Under the pieces are notes generated by a model, which made no database searches, was not told where the DNA came from, and saw only the letters and a program-made list of their open reading frames with translations. The translations under genes and the position numbers were made by a program. Of a DNA stretch of 64,000 nt, positions 21,759 through 33,260 are shown piece after piece. Origin of the DNA: Oenanthe sinensis (lineage: Eukaryota > Streptophyta > Magnoliopsida > Apiales > Apiaceae); contig CM053794.1 in NCBI GenBank assembly GCA_028671895.1, forward strand, positions 22,430,501 to 22,494,500, in the 5' to 3' direction. Numbering within the stretch: position 1 is the stretch's first letter; the number at the start of each line of letters is the position of its first letter.

Positions 21759-23321
21759 ATGGATATCAATACAGTAATTCAACTTGCATTTCTCCCATTT
21801 TCTTTACTAATCTTTCTTTACTTGTGTACAATATTCCACAGACGCAACACCTCGTTGTTGATGAATTGGCCCCTGCTGGGCATGACCCCTGGCCTGCTTA
21901 GGAATGCCCATAGAATACACGACTCTGCTACATCCCTTCTCCAAGAAAACAATCAAACCTTCCACGTCTCTGGGCTTGCTAACTTCAATTTGGTTTGTAC
22001 TTGTGATCCTGCTAACGTTGATTACGTCTTGAGCAAGAATTTCACTACTTATGCCAAAGGACCTGAGTTTGACATGATTTTTGATATTCTTGGAGACGGG
22101 ATCTTTCGTTCCAATGGTCATCTTTGGGAAGTTCATCGAAAACTTACTATGTCACTCTTCAATCATGCCCGGTTTTTTCATGTGTTACAAAAGACCATGA
22201 GGAAAAAAATAGAGAAAGGGCTAATTCCACTACTCGATCATGTGTCTACACATGAAATGGAGGTGGATTTGCAGGACATACTTAAGAGACTTACTTTTGA
22301 TAATATTTGTTCCTTGCTGTTAGACCATGACCCTGAAAGCCTTTCTCTTGATTTACCTTTTATTCCTTGCCAGAAGGCTACTACTGACGTCCAAGTGGCT
22401 GTACTTCATAGACACATACTTCCTGTACCTCTTTGGAAGCTCCAAAGTTGGATTGGAATCGGTAAAGAAAAAAGTCTAAGCAAAGCCTGGGAAGCTATTG
22501 ATGACTTTATGTACAAATGTATATCCATCAAGCGCCAACAAGTGGTACTCAGCAATTCTAAGCTCACGTCTGAAGCAGATGGGGACGATAATATAGATTT
22601 TTCAACACCTTACTTGAAATTAGCGGAGAAGGAAAACCCTGAAAACCAAAATAAACTTTTAAGGGACACTTTATTAAGTTTATTGATCGCGGGAAGTGAT
22701 ACAACTAGTGCAGCTCTTACTTGGTTTTTCTGGCTTCTTTGGAAAAACCCTTTAGTGGAGTCCAAGATTCTAGAAGAGATCAAAAGAAATTTGTATCCAA
22801 AAGATGCTAAAAGCTGGATGCTTTTTGATAAAAAAGAAGAGCTGCAGAAACTGGTTTATCTACATGGAGCTGTATGTGAGGCTCTAAGACTCTTCCCTCC
22901 AGTTCCTTTCAATCATAAGGCTCCAATAAAACCAGACATTCTCCCGAGTGGCCATCGGATCGATAAAGACTGGAAGATTGTTCTGTCCTTTTATTCCATG
23001 GGGAGAATGGAGAGCATATGGGGAAAAGATTGCTTAGAGTTCAAGCCAGAAAGATGGATAACAGAGACAGGGGGGATTATACATCAACCTTCTTACAAGT
23101 TTACTGCTTTTGGTGCAGGGCCGAGATCTTGTTTAGGTAAGGACATGGCATTCACTCAAATGAAGATTGTTGCGGCCACTATTATACATGATTACAACAT
23201 TCAGGTGGTTGAAGGTCATCCCATAGTCCCAAAGGATTCTGTTGTTATGGAAATGAAACATGGTTTAAAAATCAGGCTAACTAAAAGGAGTGGCCACCTG
23301 GTACCTGCTTCGAAAAATTGA
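21759..23321 (+). CDS. cytochrome P450, CYP96-like (CYP86 clan)
   Basis: A single-exon 520-residue microsomal P450. Visible in order: an N-terminal membrane anchor (about 6-26); WPLLGMTPGLL (37-47), typical of CYP96; the clan segment LTFDNICSLL (178-187); the CYP96-type stretch HRHILPVPLWKLQSWIGIGK (217-236); the I-helix oxygen-binding AGSDTTS (311-317); the K-helix EALR (374-377); FKPERW (428-433); and the heme loop FGAGPRSCLG (451-460) with Cys458 as thiolate ligand. All essential motifs are intact and the length is normal, so it should be functional. Family members include mid-chain alkane hydroxylases of cuticular wax synthesis and, in Amaryllidaceae, alkaloid phenol-coupling enzymes. They act at the endoplasmic reticulum with NADPH-P450 reductase. 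The substrate is not predictable. The ATG sits in a good context (AAAGATGGA). Confidence 0.95.
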   Translation: MDINTVIQLAFLPFSLLIFLYLCTIFHRRNTSLLMNWPLLGMTPGLLRNAHRIHDSATSLLQENNQTFHVSGLANFNLVCTCDPANVDYVLSKNFTTYAKGPEFDMIFDILGDGIFRSNGHLWEVHRKLTMSLFNHARFFHVLQKTMRKKIEKGLIPLLDHVSTHEMEVDLQDILKRLTFDNICSLLLDHDPESLSLDLPFIPCQKATTDVQVAVLHRHILPVPLWKLQSWIGIGKEKSLSKAWEAIDDFMYKCISIKRQQVVLSNSKLTSEADGDDNIDFSTPYLKLAEKENPENQNKLLRDTLLSLLIAGSDTTSAALTWFFWLLWKNPLVESKILEEIKRNLYPKDAKSWMLFDKKEELQKLVYLHGAVCEALRLFPPVPFNHKAPIKPDILPSGHRIDKDWKIVLSFYSMGRMESIWGKDCLEFKPERWITETGGIIHQPSYKFTAFGAGPRSCLGKDMAFTQMKIVAATIIHDYNIQVVEGHPIVPKDSVVMEMKHGLKIRLTKRSGHLVPASKN

Positions 23322-23490
23322 ACCACTATTCGATCGTGTTCTAAGGCACAAGTTGTTCATAATGCCAAGCTATATGAATGACTAGCTATATTACTTTCAA
23401 GTTTCAAATAAAGTGAGCGCACTATAGGATGCCTCTCGTTTGTAAACCAAATCAATTGTCTTTGGACTCTTCGGTTGACTTTATTATCAG

Positions 23491-23987
23491 AAGCTTATAA
23501 GTTATAACCCGAATCACGGGATAACTAATATTTAAGTAAATTGATTTTTTTATTTATATTGATATTTAATATAAAATTTTATAATATTAAGAATGTGTGT
23601 TAATATTATATATTCTCTTATTTTATATAAATCTATTCTATTTAATATAAATATATTATAATTTAGACCCGTGTTATAATAAATATATAATTGGACTTAA
23701 AAAGTAAAAATTTAGGTAATATAGATTTTTAAATAGAAAATATAGAATATAATTTAAATATAATATAATATTATCCGCGAGGAGTTGTATAAAAAGAGGA
23801 CTATCGGGCATAGAGTTTTATGTATGATATATATATCATTTCTAAAATTAAATTTTATTAAAATTGAATAGTTAGAATTGTTTCTATGTTCACCTAAAAT
23901 TGAACGGTTATGATCTTTAATTTCTATGGTTCACCTCAGTGTTTAAAAAAAAAGTTATCTAGTTTAGTTATTATAATATAGTATGGA
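23491..23987 (-). mobile_element. non-autonomous Helitron (minus orientation)
   Basis: On the minus strand it starts TCCATACTATATTATAATAA after A and ends with a CCCGTGATTCGGG-type hairpin followed by TTATAACTTATAAG. The CTAG terminus is degenerate, so the 3' boundary is approximate. The interior contains the inverted family segment found in the copy at 4071-4734 (GGTTCACC...TTCTATG). It lies about 170 bp downstream of the P450 stop. Confidence 0.6.
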
Positions 23988-24225
23988 TATCCGTGAATTA
24001 TGGATAAAATAATAATATTATTATAATATTTATAAAATTTAATTATTGAGTTTTAATTTTGAATAAATTAAAAATTAATCCAATAATGAAATTAATATGT
24101 GTAAATAGATTGTATTTGATATAAATAATAAAATTTAACAATAATAATAATATTTATAAAATTTAATTAATTAGTTGATATTTTAAATTAAAAATTTTAA
24201 AGGGTGATGAAAATGATATTTATAA

Positions 24226-24977
24226 GAGTATCTCCAACAGTTCCCTATCCCTAAACTAAAATATAAGCAATGAGAATAAATATGAGCTCCACAGTGTGCT
24301 AGTGATTCCTTAGAGCAAATCCATAGAGCTTCTTTATAAAATATTGTGTTATAGTAGTTTAGGACATTAGTTTTATACATGTATTCATCATCCCTTATTA
24401 TTAAAATATTAATATATCCCTTATTATTAAAATATTAATATATTAATATATTTGAATTGTAAGAAAGGAGGGAATGGAAAAACAAACATGAGAAATGAAG
24501 GAAAGTAATTTGTTATTAATAAAAATCAAACAAGGAATAGTTAGGACATCCTTAAAAGTAAGGTATGAGATAGATGTCCTAACAATTTAAGAAAGGACTA
24601 GGAAGCTGTTGGAGCAACATTTTTCTTTACATTTGTTATATTTTAACATAGGACATCATATAAAGAAGTTGATGGACTTGATCTTGTATCACTGGGATCC
24701 TTCCTTCTTTACTTATAAATAAGTACTCATTTCTTCTTCCTAAGCATGTTTTAACTTATATGTTATAATAAAATATTATAAATACTGTCTTTCTCTCTCT
24801 ATTGTATATATCATATTTTTAATAATGAAAAGTGTTTTTAATAATAAAATATAAGAGAAGGAAGGAAAATAAGTAACATTATTGGAGTTCAAGATATCTA
24901 TCAATATCCTAAATTACTAAGATTCAATATTTTATATTAAATTTAAAGAATGAAGTAATACTCTATTGGAGTTGCTC
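24226..24977. mobile_element. PIF/Harbinger-type MITE
   Basis: It begins GAGTATCTCCAACAG and ends CTATTGGAGTTGCTC, which pair as GAG(T/C)A(T/A)CTCCAA(C/T)AG. It is flanked by TAA on both sides (24223-24225, 24978-24980), the three-base duplication typical of Harbinger elements. It is 752 bp, AT-rich and non-coding. Confidence 0.7.
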
Positions 24978-25107
24978 TAAGTAAATTGTATTTAGCATGA
25001 AATTCATAAAATTCTTAATATAAATATATAAATTTTAAATTTTAAATTATAATTATAATTTAAATATAATATAATATTTAATATATATATAACTTTTTTA
25101 ATATATA

Positions 25108-25408
25108 CAATAAAACCTCGATTAGTAAAACCTCGATTACTTAATAATCGATAAATTAATAACCCATGATAAACTAATATTTTAATACAGATTTTTTATC
25201 CCAATACAATAACAACAGTACATCTTTTACTTCGAATAATTAATAATCTCGATAAATGACTTATCATCTGTCGTCTTAGGTGCTCATCCGAGAATTTATT
25301 TAAAACAGATATTCACTATATAAGGCTATAAGACTAATTATTCAAAAAAAATCGATAAATTAATAAAATTTATCATCCCAACATTATTAATTTATTGAGA
25401 TTTTAGTG
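25108..25408. mobile_element. Emigrant-like MITE (pogo group)
   Basis: A 301-bp element starting CAATAAAACCTCGATTAG and ending ATTGAGATTTTAGTG, between TA dinucleotides (25106-25107, 25409-25410). The interior repeats AATAATCGATAAATTAAT-type sequence. The termini are related to those of the 1308-bp element at 11155. Confidence 0.8.
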
Positions 25409-25612
25409 TATAATTTTTTGAAAATGAATATGTAAATCGGTACGCAACGATTAATATTAATGCATTTGTGTCTGTAAAAGATACAGGTGTTTGTTTATAG
25501 TGCAGCCACACACGGTTACTGGCTAGGCTAATCTATACTATTATATCGTATATATATAATAAGAGGATTTAACAGTGATTCTCAGTCTTTCCTAGGAGCT
25601 TATCGGAATACT

Positions 25613-25830
25613 TAGGGTTGTTAAACGAACAGAGCTTTTAACGAATAGCTCGAGCTCGGCTCGTTAAGGGCTCGATTCGGCTCGGTTCGTTAAGGGCTCG
25701 AGCTCGAGCTCGAACATGATTTTTGTTCGTTAAGCTTAACGAGCTCGAGCCGAGCTTTGGGGTGTTCGACTCGAGCTCGGCTCGAGTTCGGCTCGTTCGG
25801 CTCGGCTCGTTAAAGCTCGAAAAAAATGCA
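25613..25830. repeat. left subterminal GAGCTCG repeats of the hAT element
   Basis: At least eight variants of GCTCGAGCTCGGCTCGTT occur within 220 bp of the left terminus. They create long reading-frame artefacts but no protein is supported. Confidence 0.8.
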
Positions 25831-27785
25831 TATATCCTCAATATTTTTATATTTTTATAATATTACCCTGCCTTTATAATTTTAAGATCATACAATCCAC
25901 ATAACAAAAACCATCACAAAATTACATATTCTTCAAATATTACATCTCAAACTCTCAAAGCAACTGCCAACATAAACTCCATCAAAAGATTACAAAATGT
26001 CAAAATACAAATATTAAAATCAAACTAGATTGAAGTATTGAACTAGAATTATGGAATGAAAAGCCAAAAATATAGAAGAGACAAGCATGTAGCACTGTAG
26101 CAGCTTGACATCCCAACTCAAACTTGAACTAGATTCAGTACCTGTTAAATAAAACAAGTAGCATTAAAAAAGAGTAGAAATAGGAGTACATTAAAAAAAT
26201 ACCACAAAATACTCTAGCTTTCTTCCTGTATAAAACAAGTAGAATTAAAAAAGAGCATAAATGTGTAATAAATGTGCAAAGACATGATAACCAGAAGACA
26301 CTTTCATATGACAGATGAATACCCTTTAATATATACAGTATATAATAACAATAAAAATGATAAAATTTGGATATTTGACAACATGTCAGCATGATGTCTC
26401 ATTAGTAAGTCAAATCGAGGCCATGGAGCCATGGAGGTCGAGCTATCCAACCCCAAACAACTTTTATAAAGTTGTCACTATCCAAACACTGTGAGTTTGC
26501 ACTCAAATTAAGTTTATAATATAAATGAACTCAAATTAAGTTTATAATATTGTAGTACAACCACCTCAAATTGATATTTTTAATGAACTGTAAATTATTG
26601 ACAAAAAAGATAGATTAAACATGTTCTATGCTATATCTTTCAGAACTAGATACTATAAGAAATATGATAAATTACAGTTATGGCTTGAATTACACCTTCT
26701 GGATATTCCTGCTGCAAAGCAATGAAGCAAAACTTTACCACCCAGTTACTTAGATTCGTCAATAAAACCAAAGCATTCATCAAAATATCGAGATCAAAAT
26801 ATCGAGATAAGCTTACGTCATGTCGGTCCTGAACCGCATTAACAAACAGAAAAAGTGAAAATAAAATAAAAAATTTATTCCAACTTCATATACTGTAATT
26901 AAGTAGAAAGTTCAAGCCACATAGTATAGATTAGGGAAGTTCTATCATATGATGTAAAAAAAGTAATGGATCAAACCAAAAGCATAAGAAAATGAGAACA
27001 TGTATATTGTCATAAAATATGGCATTTTTTTTTAACTCTTTTCACTATAGATTCTCATCAAGTGTACAGTTAAGGGAGACAGAAATAATATTACAAGCCT
27101 TATATAGCTATATGCATGGTCATAACTATACTACCACATAGTAATGCATTAAAAAATGTTATAATATTATGCATGACTTTATCAATCTGATCCGAGTTTT
27201 ATAAATGATACTTCATATCCGAGTTTTCTGGAATCTAATAGGACTATTGAACGCTAATAGACTTGTCTCAATCTCAAAACTAGCCAAGGACTTTCCTCAT
27301 AGTACTTGTTAAACAACACCATTTCCCTTTCACAAAGGATGTGAGATAGTCTAACTTGATTTACTGATGATAACTAAATACACATTAAAAATGTCACTAA
27401 ACTGATATTTTTTGTATAATATACCAAATATACTATCAGCAAATATAAAGACACAAATATACTATCAGCAAATATACTATAAAGACACCATAAATCAAAT
27501 AGTCAGATAGATTCTAAAGCTAAGGACCTATCAGAATAATAAACCAAGACACAATATGGAAAGTGACAAAAATACTAGTAAGATTCTGAATTGGATTGCA
27601 CCTGAATAAAAGCTGGGAGAAAAGGATGTGCTGTTCAATCCAAATGTATGACAATATCATTTTCTTTGTCTTCCTTCTGCATATAAAAAATAATAAAAAA
27701 TAGGTCAGATCTGTGTTTTAAACATGTCAGACTAAAAATAGGTCAGACCTTACATATATTAATGTAATAATACAATAATACCTCT

Positions 27786-29888
27786 TTATATTTTTTTCTG
27801 TCCATATAATTCACGCACCCAATCGGCTCCGCACAACAACACTTCAACAGTTTCAGGTTTTAAACAAGAGCGATGAGGTTCAATCACTCTACTATCGGCG
27901 CTAAAAGTTGACTCTGAAGCCACAGTACTAATAGGTATACTCAACACATCAGATGCCATCTTAGACAAAATAGGATATTTTGAAGTGTTTGCTTTCCACC
28001 AAGCTAGAGTGTCGAATTTTGAACTTGGAACAACAATTTTCTCACTCAAGTACTCTTCCAATTCTGATTTTGCGCGCTCAAAAATACAACCATTTGCCCG
28101 AATAAAACTCTCATAATCATCTAGGCCCTTTGGTGTTTCTCTTTGCTCATTAATGAAATTAGTATCGGAAGAAGATATTTCACTTGATTCATTCCTCTCT
28201 TTATTAGTATCTTTGTCTTCCTTGCAATATTCTAAATACAAATCATTCAAAGCATTCATCAAATAAGTCAAATTAAAATCTGAATCACCCGCAATGGGAT
28301 AAAGTGTAGGGAAACAAAAGGTTGAAAGTTTCATTTTAAAACGTGGATCCATGACGGCACCAATCGACATTATCAAATTAGTTTCACCCCAATATTTCTC
28401 AAACTTTAATTCCATTGCTCGCGTCATCGCTCGAATATGCGGATTCGGGTGAATTGCCTTTTTGTCTATTATTTGCTTAACTCTCCTTATTTCTGATAAA
28501 AACAAGTTTGAAGTTGAATACCCCGTCCCCGAAACAACTTTTGTGACATCAGAAAAAACCTCAAGAAAGGAACATACACCTTCAACTCTATCCCAGTCCT
28601 CTTTACTTGGTACATAATTTTTAAACGCATCATCAGATGTGGAATATATTAAAAAAACATCTTTGAACTCAATAGCACATGACAACATATTATAGGTCGA
28701 ATTCCAACGAGTTGAAACATCCAAAATTAATTTCTTACATTTCAAGCCTAATGAATTGGAAATTTCAGCAAACTTAGTTCTACGACCTTCTGAGGCTGCC
28801 ACATATTTAACCCCATCCCGAATTTTATCAACTATTTCCTTAGTTGGTTCTAATCCATCCTGCACACATAAATTCAATATATGCGCACAACATCGTGCAT
28901 GAAACATTCTACCCTCAATTGACAAATTTCTCCTAACACTTAACGTTTGTTTTAAATATCGCAAAGCAACATCATTTGCCGAAGCATTATCCACAGTCAA
29001 TGTCCCAATTTTATCAATAATCCCCCATTCATTTAAACACTTAAACAACGCCTCTGAAATTACAAGACCACTATGTGGGGGAGGGACATTACAAAAATTA
29101 AGAACCCTCATGTTAAGCTTCCAATCATAATCAATCCAATGACCCGTGACAACCATATATCCAATTTTATGATGTCACGAAGTCCACATGTCTGTTGTAA
29201 TATGAATCTTTCTAACAGATTTGAAAGTTTCTCTTAATTTGCTTTTTTCAATTTCATAAGTACTAACACAATCTTTTTTAACAGTTTGCCTATTAATTTT
29301 CTGCCAAAAAGGGGTAGCTTTTCTCATAAGCACATCAAACATGAAACTTTCAGCATGCCTAAATGGTAATTCATTTACTAAAATATAATGGGAAACGACT
29401 TTTCTCATCTCAGCATGATCATATTTGAAATTACCAAGTGTTACCTCAGATGCGCTCGCATCGCTCGGCTGAAACTGAAGTTGTGTTTGATTTGTACGTC
29501 CATGTGCAATCAGGCATTTATCCACGTGCCTATTGAACGTTGTTGTGCACCCCGTACTGCCGCATTTCATTCGTAATTTGCATAATTTACACACTGCCCA
29601 CTTCTGATTTTTCTCCTCAACAAGGTCCAAATACGTCTAACAACGAGATTTCTTCGTTCTTGATTTTTTCTGGTAAGGATTCTCTTGATTAGATTGCTGA
29701 GTATCAAGGTGAGTATCAATGCTGTTACTTTTTCGTTTTCTTGAAATCTCCTCTTGTTCAGGTTGTTGGGTGTCTTTATCATCACCGGTGTCTGCAGATT
29801 CTGATTTATCACCAAGACTTCTTGACTGTTCAAATTCAGCCTCTTCCGGAATAATTTCAATGTGATTCTTTCTTCTGGAAGACTCCAT
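27786..29888 (-). pseudogene. hAT transposase (ZF-BED / Dimer_Tnp_hAT), two in-frame stops
   Basis: A 701-codon frame (29888 to 27786, stop included) is continuous except for TAG at 29637-29639 and TGA at 29175-29177; no frameshift is seen. Order on the minus strand: an acidic/basic N-terminal tail (about 83 codons, RKRKSNS); a BED zinc finger (WAVCKLCK ... HVDKC); the RNase H-like core with HITTDMWTS containing the first catalytic Asp, and LTVDNASANDVA with the second; HILNLCVQDGL; VSTRWNSTY; MDPRFKMKL; and the C-terminal dimerisation block WWKANTSKYPILS...STVASESTFS. Length and order match plant hAT transposases of the ZBED/RICESLEEPER-like group. The likely mRNA has a 5' UTR intron (29896-30746: GTAAGT donor, TTATTGCAG acceptor) ending just upstream of the ATG. 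The second stop falls directly after the first catalytic motif. Base error or recent inactivation are both possible. Confidence 0.92.
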
Positions 29889-31172
29889 TATAAATCTGCA
29901 ATAACATATTCAATTTGTATGTAAAAGACTGTTAATATTCAATTTCAATGTTACTATTTTTTTGATACCATTATGAACATTTTATCCTAGGAATACAATC
30001 ATAATTGGAAAAATAAATTCAATCGTCCCTGAACCATTGTTGTTTTATTAATCAAGGACGACATAATTTATTTTCCCAATCATAATTTAAGAAGCATAAA
30101 CACTTGCGTCAAATTTCGGTGAACTTAAGTATAGGTCACTTATATACACAAAATGACATAAACAGCAGCACATATATAAAAGCAGCACATAACAAAACAG
30201 AGTTATGAACTAAGCATATATAAAAGAAGCGTATTTTATTCAGCAATGACTATTGTATTAGCAATTAAGTACAATTATGCATATATAATGACTGAGCAAA
30301 AAATACAAAAACAAATATTCCAACAGGGAAGTTGCATCTGCAAAATATGTAACACTCAGAATAAATGAAGTCTAAGAGAAGAAAACAAAGAATCCTAAGC
30401 ACTACCATTTTAACATATATAAAAGAATACTTATATAAGAAGCTGAAATAATCTCAAAGAATACTTTAACATATGTAAAAGAAGCTGGAATATATAACAG
30501 TTATGAACTAAGCATATTCTAACTACAGTTAGGTCACAATGTTGAAAATCAAACAAAAATTATGACTTAAATAGTAATTATCATTCAAAATTTTCAAGTA
30601 AAGATTATGACTTTATAGTATACATTCTAATTTATTAACAATAAAACCCAAAAAAACAGGGGTTTAAAGAAAAGGAAGGCACAAATCGCAATTGTCAAAG
30701 ATTCATACAAAAGAAAGCATAAAAGAAAAGAAATCCAGGGACTTACGATTGCGTGTATATTGTGTGTAAATTTCAATTAGGAAAGTTAGGGATTCAGGGA
30801 TTTGATTTGAGATTTGAGAGTGAATGAGTAGTATAAGGATTTGTTAGTTTTCGAAATCAGGGATTACAACATGAAGACTGAGGCCATGAAGGGATGTATT
30901 TTGATGAGGAGATCACGAATATGTGATTCATTGTATTGAACGAGGTCGGAATCGACTAAATACGGTAAATCACCGATTTACGGTTAGAGATAGTTGAGCG
31001 GCGAGAGATTTCTAAATGAGGTGTGATTTCAATACATGTATATATGTATATTGTGTTTCTTTAAAATCAACGGCTCGATTTAAAGTGTGTTTCTTTGGAC
31101 GGTATAGATGGGTTGAATCCATGATCCGTGTCAAAAGAACCGACCACTCACACGATGCCACGTCACTGACCG

Positions 31173-31179
<7 letters not shown>

Positions 31180-31241
<62 letters not shown>
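31180..31241. repeat. (TA)n microsatellite
   Basis: An uninterrupted TA run of about 60 bp inside the hAT element, upstream of its transposase gene. Confidence 0.95.
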
Positions 31242-31245
<4 letters not shown>

Positions 31246-31459
31246 AAAAACATTTTTAAATTATATTTTAAAAATGTATATATAATATAAAAATTCCCAG
31301 AAAATTCATAAATATTCAGAAAATTATTCTTTATCAGAATATAATTTTTCTTAAATATTTATTATCAATAAATAATTTTGGAGAATTTCAAAATGAATTT
31401 AAATATATGAAATAAATTAATAAATTGCTTCTAAATGAATTTTTATTTTTTAAAAAATT

Positions 31460-32250
31460 GGGAATATAACTAAATTAGATATATCTTGACATCCGTACAG
31501 TTGGATCATCAAGAAATATTTTTTAGAAAATAGAAACAACAATCCGTGACAAAACACTAGTTACTTGTACTAGTCTGAATAATAGTGATCTACTGAGATC
31601 TCCAACCAAATTTTTTTTTTTTTTTGAAAATTTGGGAATACCAAAAAAGTATATATATCTTGACATCTGTACGGTTGGATCGTCGAAAAATATTTTTTAA
31701 AAAATAGAAACAACAATTCGTGACAAAATACTAGTTACTAGTACTAGTGATAATAGTAATAATCTACTAAGATCTCCAACCAAATTAATTTTTTATTTTT
31801 GGAAAATTTGGGAATATCAATAAATTAGATATATCTTGACATCCGTACGGTTGGATCATCGAGAAGTATTTTTTAAAAAATAGAAACAACAATCTGTGAA
31901 AAAGCACTAGTTACTAGTACTAGTGATAATAATAATGATCTACTAAGATGTCCAACCAAATTAATTTTTTATTTTTTGAAATTTTAGGAATATCAATAAA
32001 TTAGATATATCTTAACATCGGTACGGTTGGATCGTCGAGAAATATTTTTAAAAAATAGAAACAACAATCCGTGACAAAGCACTAGTTACTAGTACTAGTG
32101 ATAATAATAATGATCTACTAAGATCTCCAACCAAATTAATTTTTTATTTTTTGAAATGTTGGGAATATCAATAAATTAGATATATCTTGACATCTGTTGG
32201 GTTGGATCATCGAGAAATATTTTTTAAAAAATAGAAACAACAATTAGTAC
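31460..32250. repeat. 175-bp tandem repeat array in the hAT element
   Basis: Units starting GGGAATA(T/C) begin at 31460, 31634, 31810, 31986 and 32161, a period of 174-176 bp; the last copy is partial. Each unit contains ATATATCTTGACATC, then GTTGGATC, 'AATAGAAACAACAAT', CACTAGTTACTAGTACTAGTG and GATCTCCAACCAAAT. The array lies between the transposase gene and the right terminus. Confidence 0.9.
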
Positions 32251-32443
32251 GGTTGTATCAAATCTTGTTTTTTGTATTTATAATTAAATAACTTGGTAAT
32301 TGGTTGTTAATATTTTATTACAATATTAAAAAATAAATTTAATAATTTAACTCGGTAGTTCAAACTAAATGATTTCTCATTTATTATTATTTTTTTGACT
32401 TATAAATTATGAATTAATTTAAAAATATATAATATAATTGTTT

Positions 32444-32652
32444 GCGAACAGCTCGAGCTCGGCTCTAGCTCGGCTCGGCCCGAGGTTGTTCGTGAACAAC
32501 TCGAGTTCGTCTCGGTTCAGTCAAAACTCGGCTCGGTTCGTTAAGAATTCAGCTCGGTTCGTTATGGTCAAAGCTCGGCTCGGTTCGTTTAGGTCAAAGC
32601 TCGGCTCGGTTTGGTCAAAGTTCGGCTCGGTTCGGTTCATTTAACAGCCCTA
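32444..32652. repeat. right subterminal CTCGGCTCGGTTCG repeats of the hAT element
   Basis: Repeated (A)GCTCGGCTCGGTTCGTT units with spacers such as AGGTCAA lead into the right terminus TTAACAGCCCTA. These mirror the left subterminal region. Confidence 0.8.
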
Positions 32653-32660
32653 GGAATACT

Positions 32661-33260
32661 ACCGAGCGTCACTCACTTACAACATATTTAAATCTACAAG
32701 TAATATTTATAACTTCAAAAATATTAATATAAGCTTAATATTTAAATTTTATTAACATATTAAAAATTAGGGGTTTTTTGAAAAATAATTAAGGATAATT
32801 TTTTTTTGCAAAATACTATTGACTTTTTAAATTTTTTTTTGCAAAAATACGATTTTTAGTAAAAATATTAACCACAAATGCAATTTTAAAATTTATTGAA
32901 AATAATTATTTTTTGATTACATTTACGGTTGCATTTTAAAAAATAAGTTGCATCGGTTGATTTTGATTGCAAACCGTATTTTTGCAAAAACAAATAAGAA
33001 AATGATAAAATCGCAAAAAAAAATTAAAAAAAAAAGTATTTTGGGTAAATAACCATAAACTTTAATATATGTTTCTTGTGAGAAGTACAAAACGTATAGA
33101 AGTTGAAAAGCAATAGAAATGCACATAGACCTTTATAATTATGTGATTTACGAGGATCACTCTTTGTCACAGCACTGACTCTACAACCAGGCCAAAACAC
33201 ACACTGATTTCACACAGTAAAAACCCTCTTCTTCAACTAAACACCAAACATTCAACAAAT
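32661..33260. other. upstream region and 5' UTR of the DUF724 gene
   Basis: AT-rich DNA between the hAT target duplication and the ATG. The last ~100 bases are pyrimidine- and A-rich (ACCCTCTTCTTCAAC) like a plant leader. No unambiguous TATA box was chosen. Confidence 0.4.

Larger units (their letters stand above)
25613..32652 (-). mobile_element. complete hAT transposon, 7040 bp, with 8-bp target duplication
   Basis: The left end is TAGGGTTGTTAAACGAAC and the right end, inverted, is TAGGGCTGTTAAATGAAC. They differ at two of 18 positions. The perfect 8-bp duplication GGAATACT flanks both sides (25605-25612 and 32653-32660). Subterminal regions (to about 25830 and from about 32444) are packed with GAGCTCGGCTCG-type repeats in both orientations, the usual transposase-binding layout. 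Inside are a full-length transposase gene on the minus strand with two nonsense codons, a likely 5' UTR intron, a (TA)n run and a 175-bp tandem array. The element is complete in structure but cannot make full-length transposase as read. It lies 608 bp upstream of the DUF724 start codon. Confidence 0.93.

Noticed and set aside
31016..31285. 89-residue plus-strand frame with a YIYIYI run
   Set aside because: It is created by the (TA)n microsatellite inside the hAT element; no domain or splice context.
32438..32644. 68-residue frame rich in RLGS/SSS
   Set aside because: Artefact of the GAGCTCG subterminal repeats of the hAT element; the same holds for 25638-25841 on the other strand.
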